A stretch of DNA of 64,000 nt, taken from Chitinophagaceae bacterium (GTDB taxonomy: Bacteria; Bacteroidota; Bacteroidia; Chitinophagales; Chitinophagaceae). The stretch lies in assembly GCA_016715365.1 (NCBI GenBank), contig JADKAM010000001.1, forward strand, positions 806,001 through 870,000. The letters are read 5' to 3'. This document shows positions 12,301-20,510 of this stretch, one piece after another (positions within the stretch are counted from its first letter, which is position 1; the number at the start of each line of letters is the position of its first letter). The translations under genes and the position numbers were made by a program. The notes under the pieces are model-generated. The model was not told the DNA's origin. It made no database searches and saw only the letters and a program-made list of their open reading frames with translations.

Positions 12301-15300
12301 ATTCACAGTAGGTGCAACCGGAACCGGTCTTACCTATCAGTGGCAGGAAAGCCTTACAGGTTGCCCGGGTACTACCTGGACCAACTTGCCTAATGCTGCT
12401 CCTTACGTTGGTGTAAACTCACCAACACTTACCATTACTGCTGTAAATGGTTTGTTTAGTGGCAGAGGATACCGTTGTATTGTAACCGGTGCTTGTGCTC
12501 CGTGGAATCCACCAACCAATGTATCTAACTGTGCTACTTTAACAGTGAATGCCAATCCTAATATTGCCGTTACCCCTGTGGGTCCGGTATGTGGCGGAGT
12601 AGCCGGTATTAACGGAACAGCTTTAACAGTAACAGCCGGTGCACCACCTGTACCGGGTAACGTTACAGCCAATTCAGGAACGATCAGTGTTCCTATTCCT
12701 GATGCAACAGGCGCAGCGGGTACTACCAACCTGACCATTGCGGGTGTACCAGCCAATGCAACGATTACCGAGATCAAGGTGAACATGAACATTAACCATA
12801 CATGGGTAGGTGATGTGGATGTGAACCTGAGAGCACCAAATCTTGCTATATTGAACCTGGTAGGCGGCTTAGACGGCGGAACAGGCGGTAATGCAACAGA
12901 TAACTTTACCAATACAGCCTTCAGTTCACTGGGTGGTTCAACCATCAGTGGCTTTTGCGGCCCCACGTACAGGTACGTTTGCAGCAGAAGCCCGTGCAGG
13001 CTTTGGCCCTACCGGATTTATTCAAACAGTAAATACCTGGGCAGGTTTAGTGCCACCGGCAACGCCACTGGCAGCTAATGGCCAATGGACACTTGCAGCG
13101 GGCGACTTTGCAGGAGGCGATGTCGGAACGATCACCAACTGGTCAATCAGTGTAGATTATACCACACCGGGTAATGGTACCCAGGTACTTTCTTATGCAT
13201 GGTCACCACTGGCAGGTTTATATACCAATACTATTGCTACAACCGCTTATACAGGAACCAACCTGTCAACGGTATATGCAGCACCAACAGTACAGACAAC
13301 TTATACAGTAACAGCTACTGATGTGGCAACAGGTTGTTTCACCAATGCAAGCGTATTGGTTAATTATACACCACCGGCACCAACGATAACACCAAGTTCA
13401 GTTACGATGTGTCTGGGAGATCCTGCTGTTAAGCTGAAGGCTACTTCTTCATCTTCAGGTACTGTTACTGTTAATTCAGGTACATTGGCGCTGGCCATTC
13501 CTGATGGCCCTGCAACATGGCCTCAAACTTTATTCCCTGGAGTTGCTACACCAAATCTTGCGGTTTCAGGTGTTCCTGCAGGCGCAACAATTACAGGTAT
13601 GAGTGTTAAGTTGAATTTAACCCATACTTACATTGCAGATATGGTGATCGTGTTAAAAGCTCCTAATGGAAATGTATTTAACCTGGATGCTGTTATTAAC
13701 AGAACAGGAGGAGCCGGAGCTAATTTTGTAAATACGGTTATCAGCTCTGCCGGAACCACATTACTGAGTGCAGGTGCACCTCCTTATACGGGTACATTTG
13801 CACCTGATGCTGCCGGTGCAACATTTGTTGCAGCAGGGTTTACTTTCCCTGGCGGTCCTACATCACCTGCCGGTTACATACCAAATGTAGCCTCATACAG
13901 TGGTCTTTATTCAGTGCCTAATGGTAACTATACCCTTGGCATCTATGATTGGGGAGCAGGCGATCTGGGAACATTAACCAACTGGGAATTAACGATCAAT
14001 TACACCGTAGGTGTGGTAGCTTCAGCAGCTATCTGGAGTCCTGCAGCGGGTTTATTCTCTGATGCAGGTGCAACAACGGCCTATGTAGCCGGAACGAGGG
14101 TTGATTCGGTATGGGCAAGGCCAACGCCATCAGGAGTTTATCCTTACACCGCAACGGTGAACAATATGATCAACTTCAATGCTGTTCCTGCAACACCAAT
14201 GGCAGGCGGCAACGGTAATAACCTGGTAGCGTTCAATGTTAAGAATAACAATGCGTTCCCTGTAACCCTTGCCGGAATAGCCAGCAATGCCTTTGGTTCA
14301 GGAGCTGTGGTTTCAAGAGCATTCTTTAAACCATCAGCCATAGCAGGTAACCCTGAGCCATCAGTGCAGCCAATGGCTGGAACCAGTTTGGAACAGCTAA
14401 TAATAATGTTACAGCCAATGTATTAAATCCGTTGATGAGTGGTTTAACCCTTCAGATCCCTGCAGGAGCCACTTATGGCATTGCAGTGGATATGACAGGA
14501 GCAACCTTCCCTGCTTACACCAATGGTGCAGCAACCACGGTTACTTATTCAAACAATGGTTGTGATATCATCACCGGTGGTAATGTTGGATGGGGTGGCC
14601 CTGCCGCTCCTGGTTCAACAGTAAACAATCCAAGGAACTTCAACGGTACCGTTACCTTCCTGGTATCTGGTCCTGGAACCTGTCAGTCACCTGCAAGAAC
14701 AGTGATTGTAACAGTTAACGAGCCAACGGTTCTGAATGCCAATATACCGGCCAACCAAACTATCTGTACAGATAAGGTAGCCACCTTTACTACAGCAGTT
14801 ACAGTAGGAAGCGGTCCTCACAGCTATCAGTGGCAGGTAAGCACCAACAATGGTGTTAGCTGGACCAACGTAGCCAATGGCGGTGTTTACAGCGGAGCTA
14901 CTACTGCAACTTTAACAGTTACAGCACCTCCTGTAAGCATGAACGGATATCAATACCGTGCTATTGTAACCGGTGCTGCACCTTGTGCTGCACAAACATC
15001 AAGAGTTGCAACACTTACCGTTAACCCATTACCGGTTATTGTGATCAGTGCTGCACCTTATACCAGCCTGTTACCAGGTTTACAAACTACCCTGTCTTCA
15101 ACCGTTACACCAAACCCTGCCGGAGCCAATGGCTATAGCTGGTTGCGCAACGGCGTGGTGTTAAGCAGCCCTGCATTGGGTGTGGTTAGCGGAATAGGCA
15201 CCGGTAGCTTAAGGCTTGATGTAGATGGCCAGGGTGATTATCAATTGAGGGTGACCGATGTTAACGGATGTACCAATATATCCAACACCATCACCATCAA

Positions 15301-15574
15301 AGATTCTGCCAGCGGCAAATGCTTTATCTATCCAAACCCAACCAGTGGTAAGTTCCAGGTTAGGTATTACAGTGTTGCAAACAACGTGTTGCCAAGATTC
15401 TTAACTATATATGATTCTAAAGGCGACAGGGTGTTTGTACAGAATTACACGATCGGAAGACCATACGACAGGATGGATGTTGATATGAGAGCATTTGGAA
15501 AAGGACTCTACTGGGTTGAAATTGGTGACCTGAACGGTAACCGTTTAACCATGTGCAGAGTGGTGATACAATAA
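6344..15574 (+). CDS. Giant M36 (fungalysin-type) metalloprotease with Gly-rich, Ig/PKD and P-domain modules and T9SS sorting domain; two compensating frameshifts
   Basis: Residues 1-20 are a signal peptide (MRKIYLFFISLTLLFTANAQ). An FTP-type propeptide follows, then an M36 zinc metalloprotease (about 265-810) with HEFFH at 611-615 and GEGWSD at 638-643 supplying the third ligand Glu639; a PA domain is inserted at about 485-585. After it come two near-identical ~100-residue Ig-like repeats (VTINQAAAQADPT), a PKD-like module, a glycine-rich module (about 1110-1395, with a CCC motif), three P-domain-like modules, Ig/PKD modules and a C-terminal T9SS type A domain. The sequence as given has an extra T in the run 12953-12956 and one G missing at about 14355 relative to the upstream copy. 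The two indels cancel, so frame 2 is used before and after, and a repaired product would be about 3076 residues. Substrate is unknown; it is probably a secreted or surface protease. Confidence 0.88.
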
Positions 15575-15628
15575 TCAATAACTAATCAGTTATACAATCC
15601 CCCCGATATTTTTCGGGGGGATTTTTTT
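12545..15628 (+). repeat. Long near-identical direct repeat, copy 2 of 2
   Basis: This is the partner of 3103-6186. It contains the 3' part of the M36 giant gene, the T9SS domain and the same terminator. All three single-base length differences between the copies fall inside coding sequence at short mononucleotide runs. Confidence 0.9.
15596..15628 (+). terminator. Rho-independent terminator after M36 giant gene
   Basis: The AATCCCCCCGA / TCGGGGGGATT stem with a seven-T tail is a copy of the hairpin at 6153. It begins 22 bases after the stop codon. Confidence 0.9.
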
Positions 15629-15873
15629 ATAGTAAAATTGTATTAGTAGCTAAAACCATAGCCTGGGCGTCTTGTAATGTAAACCCGATAATCCTGGCTT
15701 GATGGTAAAAGACAAATAAACAGAACAAGGTCGACACAGGCAATACAACATTCATTTTATTTACATTCAACTTTTATGAATAGAGGCCCGATTGTTTTAC
15801 GATACGCCAAAAACTTAAAGTAGTTGGGTATTCAAAGTCTCCAGAAGCAGATTAATTTTCTACCTTCATCTTT

Positions 15874-16942
15874 ATGAAAATAATTCCTTTCTACATCTTT
15901 GCTTTTAATAAGTTTATCATCTACTGCACAAAATAAAATTATTGCCTATGCTACCGGACCTGCTGAAACAATTAAACAATACCCGATAGAAAAACTCACC
16001 CATATTATTTACAGCTTTTTAAAAATAAAGAATGATACACTAACATTTCATAACCTCGACCAGGAGAACACTGTGCGGCAGCTGATTGCATTAAAGGCAA
16101 CGAATCCGCAATTGAAAATCATGGTATCTGTAGGCGGGTGGAGCGGTTGTTCATTCTGCAGTGACCTGTTTGCAAATGATAAGCACCGTAAAAATTTTGC
16201 AAAGTCAACAGTGTACCTTTTTAAAAAGTATGGTATTGACGGGCTTGACCTGGATTGGGAATATCCGGCGATTGAAGGCTTTCCCGGCCATAAATATGAT
16301 GCAGCTGATAAAAATAACTTTACTGAATTAATAAAAGCGTTGCGTCAGGAATTGGGTAATGATTTTCTGTTAACATTTGCTGCCGGGGGATTTTTAAAAT
16401 ACCTGAATGAATCGGTTGACTGGGATGCTGTGATGCCTCTGGTAGATTTTGTAAACCTGATGACATACGACCTGGTGGGTGGTTATGCAACCGTAACCGG
16501 CCATCATACTTTGCTACAGGATTACAGGCCAGGACAGGAGTCTGCCACCAAATGTGTTAACTGGCTGTTGAATAAAAAAGTAGCGGCGGGTAAACTTATA
16601 ATAGGTGCTGCCATGTATGCCCGAGTATGGGAAAGTGTACCGGACATCAACCATGGCCTATATCAACCGGGTAAATTTAAACAGGGTGTTGCTTTTGCTG
16701 ATTTTAAAAATTATTTCAACGATACAACGGGCTACAAGTATTACTGGGATAAAAAAGCGAAAGCTCCATATCAGTACAATGCATCAAAAAACCTATTTGC
16801 CACTTTTGATGATGAAATGTCTATCCTTGAAAAAACAAAATTCATACATCATAAAAAATTGGGAGGCATTATGTTTTGGGAACTGGCTCAGGATGCAAGG
16901 ACTGATGGGTTAGTGGATGTGATGTATAAGGGCTTGAGGTGA
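15874..16942 (+). CDS. GH18 family glycosidase (chitinase-like), frameshift in signal peptide
   Basis: The protein has the GH18 catalytic signature DGLDLDWEYP, with catalytic Glu121 counted from the TTG at 15899, in a single (beta/alpha)8-barrel domain of about 340 residues. It should hydrolyse beta-1,4-GlcNAc polymers such as chitin or related glycans outside the cytoplasm. The uninterrupted frame begins only at a TTG at 15899, which leaves a stub of a signal peptide. An ATG at 15874 in another frame encodes MKIIPFYI; deleting one T from the TTT at 15898-15900 joins the two into MKIIPFYILLLISLSSTAQ, a perfect signal peptide. I therefore place the start at 15874 and treat the extra T as a sequencing error or a real mutation. 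It stands alone, with a terminator just after it. Confidence 0.85.
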
Positions 16943-16953
16943 CAGAAAATAAA

Positions 16954-16986
16954 AACCACCTACATTTTATTGTAAGTGGTTCTTTT
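16954..16986 (+). terminator. Hairpin terminator after GH18 gene, possibly bidirectional
   Basis: AACCAC-C-TACA pairs with TGTA-A-GTGGTT, with one internal mismatch, followed by CTTTT. A-rich sequence on the other side could give a T tail for the convergent tRNA gene. Confidence 0.7.
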
Positions 16987-16987
16987 G

Positions 16988-17061
16988 CTCCCCCCGCTGG
17001 ACTTGAACCAGCGACCCTCTGATTAACAGTCAGATGCTCTAACCAACTGAGCTAGGGAGGA
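16988..17061 (-). tRNA. tRNA-Asn (anticodon GTT)
   Basis: The minus strand folds as a 74-base cloverleaf. The acceptor TCCTCCC pairs with GGGGGGA, the D-arm contains AGTTGGTTA, and the anticodon loop CTGTTAA within TCTGA/TCAGA gives GTT. The T-arm GCTGG-TTCAAGT-CCAGC is present and the discriminator is G. CCA is not encoded. Confidence 0.97.
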
Positions 17062-17080
17062 GTGTACCCTTTTGGGGTTG

Positions 17081-17109
17081 CAAAAATAGGGCTTTTTACC
17101 TTTTGCAAA
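17081..17109 (-). promoter_or_regulatory. Probable tRNA-Asn promoter
   Basis: Read on the minus strand there is TATTTTTG (TAnnTTTG type) at 17088-17081, 20 bases before the tRNA. A TTTG lies 17 bases further upstream, slightly short of the usual spacing. Confidence 0.45.
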
Positions 17110-17155
17110 AAAATAAAAACCAATTAATTGACAGTATTTTTTTGAATACTTACCG

Positions 17156-17190
17156 GAATAAAAAAAGCCCTGATAATATTTCGGGGCTTT
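17156..17190 (-). terminator. Terminator of the small 61-residue gene
   Basis: On the minus strand AAAGCCCCGAA pairs with a TxAGGGCTTT arm and is followed by a run of T (the A-run at 17158-17166). It lies about 55 bases after the stop of the small gene. Confidence 0.65.
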
Positions 17191-17245
17191 GTGCGGAATG
17201 TTGAGCTAAAACCATTTATAAGAATTGGCTATACTTTACCTGGTT

Positions 17246-17431
17246 TTATGCAAAATAATTCCTTCTGCTCATCATAGTTCTGCCTCTGCGTTGAATATTC
17301 CACAGGTCAGCTGTACTGAAAGTTCTAACCTGGCTAAGGCCCAGGGCAATGGTTTCTTTTACTACTGTGGTTAATTCTTCAGTTTGTTCTTTACTGATTG
17401 GAGAGAACTGGTTTGTTGTTTGCTTTTTCAT
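17246..17431 (-). CDS. Small conserved-looking protein of unknown function (61 aa)
   Basis: The 61-residue product is basic at its C-terminus (LWNIQRRGRTMMSRR) with a polar N-terminal half and no signal peptide or membrane segment. I do not recognise a named family, but small proteins with an 'ADLWNIQRR' type segment seem familiar from this order (memory, unchecked). Support for it being real comes from context: an ATG start, a near-consensus promoter about 80 bases upstream, a possible operator overlapping that promoter, and a hairpin terminator downstream. The basic, Arg-rich tail could bind nucleic acid or a protein partner, but nothing here proves that. Confidence 0.6.
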   Translation of the reverse strand: MKKQTTNQFSPISKEQTEELTTVVKETIALGLSQVRTFSTADLWNIQRRGRTMMSRRNYFA

Positions 17432-17512
17432 GACTTTAGTTTTAATTATGTTTTAATAGTTGGTTTCTGTTTTACATTTCGGCTTTTTGTTGCTTCGCTT
17501 ACTTTGATAACA

Positions 17513-17544
17513 CAAAGATAGAATAATTTTAGTACTATGCAAAA
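17513..17544 (-). promoter_or_regulatory. Bacteroidota-type promoter of the small gene
   Basis: On the minus strand TTTTG, a 19-base spacer and TATCTTTG fit the consensus TTTG-N19/21-TAnnTTTG closely. It would give a leader of roughly 75 bases before the ATG at 17431. Confidence 0.7.
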
Positions 17545-17555
17545 CAAAGTACTAA
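17529..17555. promoter_or_regulatory. Candidate operator (inverted repeat TTAGTACT-N11-AGTACTAA)
   Basis: Perfect 8-base arms overlap the -33 region of the promoter. Related half-sites (AGTACTATG, AGTACTAAGTATG, TTAGTAATGTG) recur over about 45 bases, as expected for a dimeric repressor. The regulator is not identified. Confidence 0.5.
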
Positions 17556-17825
17556 GTATGTTTTAGTAATGTGCATTTATTATTAGCTAAAAATGCTTTT
17601 AAATCCTTACTGGTATTGCTTATTAAAAAAATTGATGCTGGGAAATGGGAAATATAGCGTTTTGATGAACGGTAAAAATCAAGGATAAATGAAATGATAA
17701 ACAACTATCCTCAAAATTTTTAACCACTGAAGGGATATGGGACTGGATTATTTTATGGCTAAATGGCTGATATTACGTATTTATGATAATAATAACCCGC
17801 TTACGGGAGACAAGTTTAACCGATG

Positions 17826-17863
17826 TCAGGGTTTGCAACGGCTGACGGGGGTGTAAACCCTGA
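17826..17863. repeat. Short inverted repeat TCAGGGTTT...AAACCCTGA
   Basis: Nine-base perfect arms flank a 20-base spacer just after the stop of the minus-strand flavoprotein gene. It could be a REP-type element or a terminator-like structure; there is no clear T tail. Confidence 0.45.
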
Positions 17864-17880
17864 TGGGAAATAAGTCCGGC

Positions 17881-19152
17881 TTATTTTATAGCCAGATCAC
17901 TGGTTTTGCGGTTATGCAGGCGGCCCAGCTTCATCAGCGATAACATGGGTCCGAATACAAAGTTTAAAAACCGACGGCTATAGCTTTTATATACGGCTTC
18001 GCCTGAAAATATACGGGTTAAATGCCGCTGCATATGCGGGCCAATGTACCGGCCTATGGCTGTATCCATGCGATCCTGTCCTACCTTAAATAAAGTGAAG
18101 AGGCTGCCGCTGTACCAGGTATCTACCAGCTTTTGCCAGATGGCTAATTCGTATAATTGATCTTTCTGGTATTTTTTAAAGGCAACATCGGTGCCCATAC
18201 TGATGGCATCGGCTGCAGCAAAAGAGCCTTTAATGGCTAAAAACAGGCCCGATGAAAAAATGGGGTCTAGAAAACCGCCGGCATCGCCGGTTAACAACCA
18301 GTTTTTACCATACATTTTCTGTGAGATAAGCTGGTAATTATTGTATTGCGCCACACCGGTTTCCCGTTTGGCATTGGCAGTAAATTTCCGGAGGGTTTCA
18401 TCCGACTTCAGGAAATTATCATACTGCTCTTCCTTGGTATCGCCATATTCTTTTAAATGCTTTGGATCAATTACCACGCCTACCGAAATACGATCTGGTA
18501 AAGGTATTCTCCAGTTCCAGCCTTTTTCCAGACGATGAAGATGAATATTATAAGGTTCTATTTTTTCGGCTCCGCTCAGGTGGGCAAATACCGCAATGTC
18601 TTTTCTTTCTCCTTCTTTTGTAGGAATATCGAGCAACCGGGAAATAGTACGTGAACGGCCACTGGCATCTACAATCAGGTCTGGTTGGCCCTTAAAAAAA
18701 TCATTGATGGCAACCAGGGTATCATCACTTAATTTAAGCTCATCTGAATTGCCAACACGTTCCAGCTTGGCAGCATGACTAAAAAAAGTAACGCCTTCTT
18801 TAACCGCCAGGTCGAAAATGGTTTTATCAAATTTTATACGGGGTACATTATAAGCATAAGGCGGTAAGCCGCCGCCGCCAAAACTAAAGGGCGATGTTGC
18901 TTCTTCATCTTTATTTACCCAAACTGATGCACCTGGCTTGTAGGTGCTGTATGATTTTACTTCATCCTCTACACCCAATTTGCGTAAATAGGGTATAATG
19001 GCCGGTACCAGCGATTCCCCTACAATAATTTCGGGCCTTTTCTCCAGGTGAAATACCGCTACAGTATATCCTTTTCTTTTTAATAAAGTGGCTATAGAAC
19101 AGCCTGACGGGCCACCACCAATGATGGCAATAGTTTTGATATTTCTCTTCAT
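17881..19152 (-). CDS. FAD-dependent halogenase-like / NAD(P)/FAD oxidoreductase
   Basis: The 423-residue protein begins with a Rossmann FAD-binding motif (IIGGGPSG, about residues 10-17) and has the two signatures associated with flavin-dependent halogenases: WNWRIP at 212-217 (WxWxIP) and FLDPIFSSG at 294-302 (Fx.Px.Sx.G). Such enzymes use reduced FAD and oxygen to halogenate or hydroxylate aromatic or polyene substrates. It stands alone on the minus strand, but two relatives lie in the pigment locus (37064 and 52191), so a role in decorating the same product is likely. Halogenase versus monooxygenase activity cannot be settled from motifs alone. A TAnnTTTG-like element (TACATTTG) lies at 19165-19172. 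Confidence 0.8.
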   Translation of the reverse strand: MKRNIKTIAIIGGGPSGCSIATLLKRKGYTVAVFHLEKRPEIIVGESLVPAIIPYLRKLGVEDEVKSYSTYKPGASVWVNKDEEATSPFSFGGGGLPPYAYNVPRIKFDKTIFDLAVKEGVTFFSHAAKLERVGNSDELKLSDDTLVAINDFFKGQPDLIVDASGRSRTISRLLDIPTKEGERKDIAVFAHLSGAEKIEPYNIHLHRLEKGWNWRIPLPDRISVGVVIDPKHLKEYGDTKEEQYDNFLKSDETLRKFTANAKRETGVAQYNNYQLISQKMYGKNWLLTGDAGGFLDPIFSSGLFLAIKGSFAAADAISMGTDVAFKKYQKDQLYELAIWQKLVDTWYSGSLFTLFKVGQDRMDTAIGRYIGPHMQRHLTRIFSGEAVYKSYSRRFLNFVFGPMLSLMKLGRLHNRKTSDLAIK

Positions 19153-19164
19153 AATCTAAAATTA

Positions 19165-19172
19165 CAAATGTA
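19165..19172 (-). promoter_or_regulatory. Possible -7 element of the flavoprotein gene
   Basis: TACATTTG on the minus strand fits TAnnTTTG. It is only 12 bases before the ATG, which would give a very short leader, and the -33 element is not clear. Confidence 0.35.
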
Positions 19173-19230
19173 ATAAATATCGGTTTTACAATGTCTGATA
19201 TTAATCATTGGATGCCGGAATTTTTTTAAA

Positions 19231-19272
19231 CAAAAAAGCTATCTGAATTTTTACATTCAAATAGCTTTTTTG
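19231..19272 (-). terminator. Strong hairpin terminator, probably bidirectional
   Basis: CAAAAAAGCTAT pairs perfectly with ATAGCTTTTTTG, and an inner TGAAT/ATTCA extends the stem. It lies about 40 bases after the stop of the coiled-coil gene. A 16-base palindrome, TTACAGTTAACTGTAA, sits between at 19275-19290. Confidence 0.8.
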
Positions 19273-19313
19273 AATTACAGTTAACTGTAATTATTTATTG
19301 CGAACCTGAGAGC

Positions 19314-20279
19314 TTAACTGAACAAACCGCCTTTCTTTAATTCACGGGTTCCCTGTCCAATTAAAAAACCATTCTGGTAAATCTGCACGGTGTAAGCGCC
19401 CTGGATAAAATCAGTACCTGGTACAAAAGCAAACTCTACGTTCTTCTTTTTTGCTGTTTCCAGGTCAACCGGCATTTTAGCAGTAAAAGGCATAGCTACT
19501 TCTTCACGTGTTGTAAAGGTTTCAGCACCTGTATTAATCGCTTTTCCGTCGGGACCTAAAACCACTACATAAACATCAGTAGAGCCAGTCTGTATAATTC
19601 TGTTGTCAACATCAAAACTTACTACAAATTTATCTACACGCTTTGCAGTTGTTGAAACTTTTTCCTTGCCATTACTTTTTATGTTGATCGGAGTAATTAC
19701 AATATTGCTGGCATTTAAGGTTGATGCAATATCTACTTTCTTTTCAAGTGTTTGTTTTACTTCTTTAGTAGCAACAAGGTCTTGTGTTAAGGTTTCTTTT
19801 TCCTGCTTTAAAACTACATTGTCGTTTGTAAGCAGTTGGTTATCCTGTTTCAGCTGTGCAATATCAGCTTCCATTGAAGTGATCTTTTCATTCAAAGAAG
19901 CGATCAATGTTTTTGCCCTTCCCAGTTCTGCAGCAGTAGCATTTTTCTTATTTAAAATGCTGCTTATTTCCGATTTTACTTTGGCAATTTCATTATTCTT
20001 TTCTGTTAATTTACCTTCCAGGCCTGTATTTACCGTACTCATAGAATCAAGCCTGGCAAGCGAAGCATCAAAATTAGCCTGCACATCACTTTTTTCATCA
20101 CTTACTTTTGCAATGGTAGTTTCCTGTTGCTGAATAGTTTTTGAACTGTCGCTTTTAGCGTAAATTAAATAACCGGATACGGCTATAAGCCCTGCAGCTA
20201 AAACGCCAATAACAGCATTTTTGTAGTTTTTACCCTTTGTTACCTGTGCAGATGGTGTAGGGAAATTTGTTTCAGACAT
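19314..20279 (-). CDS. Membrane-anchored coiled-coil protein of unknown function
   Basis: The 321-residue product has a short polar N-terminus, one membrane segment at about residues 22-41, then a long heptad-rich coiled coil (about 45-190) full of Lys, Glu, Gln and Leu. A C-terminal part of about 120 residues is predicted to be a compact beta domain. The topology suggests an inner-membrane anchor with a periplasmic rod and head. I do not recognise a named family. It is monocistronic, with a strong terminator downstream. It could be a cell-envelope organiser or scaffold, but there is no direct evidence. Confidence 0.75.
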   Translation of the reverse strand: MSETNFPTPSAQVTKGKNYKNAVIGVLAAGLIAVSGYLIYAKSDSSKTIQQQETTIAKVSDEKSDVQANFDASLARLDSMSTVNTGLEGKLTEKNNEIAKVKSEISSILNKKNATAAELGRAKTLIASLNEKITSMEADIAQLKQDNQLLTNDNVVLKQEKETLTQDLVATKEVKQTLEKKVDIASTLNASNIVITPINIKSNGKEKVSTTAKRVDKFVVSFDVDNRIIQTGSTDVYVVVLGPDGKAINTGAETFTTREEVAMPFTAKMPVDLETAKKKNVEFAFVPGTDFIQGAYTVQIYQNGFLIGQGTRELKKGGLFS

Positions 20280-20510
20280 AGTATTTAGATTTTAAAGTTA
20301 AAAAAATTAGATTTTTATTTTCCTTTTCCGGAGGACTGAAAGTGAAAACCCAAAACCATGCCATAATATTTTTTTGTTCAAAACTTTTAAGGTTGCCCGT
20401 TGAAACAATTTTCAATACTCATATGTTAATACTCAACTTTTAAAGTTAGATTACATATATTTCTACCTTTTTCGTTTCAATTTTAACAAACCGTAAAGCT
20501 GATTATTTAC

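Larger units (their letters stand above)
17432..17880. other. 449-base intergenic region with promoter, operator candidate and REP-like repeat
   Basis: No coding region is supported here. The left part holds the promoter and inverted repeat of the small gene. The right end holds an inverted repeat near the 3' end of the flavoprotein gene. About 17580-17820 shows nothing I can name. Confidence 0.6.

Noticed and set aside
12403..12966. 187-residue minus-strand reading frame, also similar at 3021-3503
   Set aside because: The two are antisense to the same duplicated P-domain coding stretch; similarity only reflects the duplication.
19275..19290. 16-base perfect palindrome TTACAGTTAACTGTAA as a regulator site
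   Set aside because: It lies between a stop codon and a strong terminator, so an operator role is unlikely; kept only as a note in the terminator entry.
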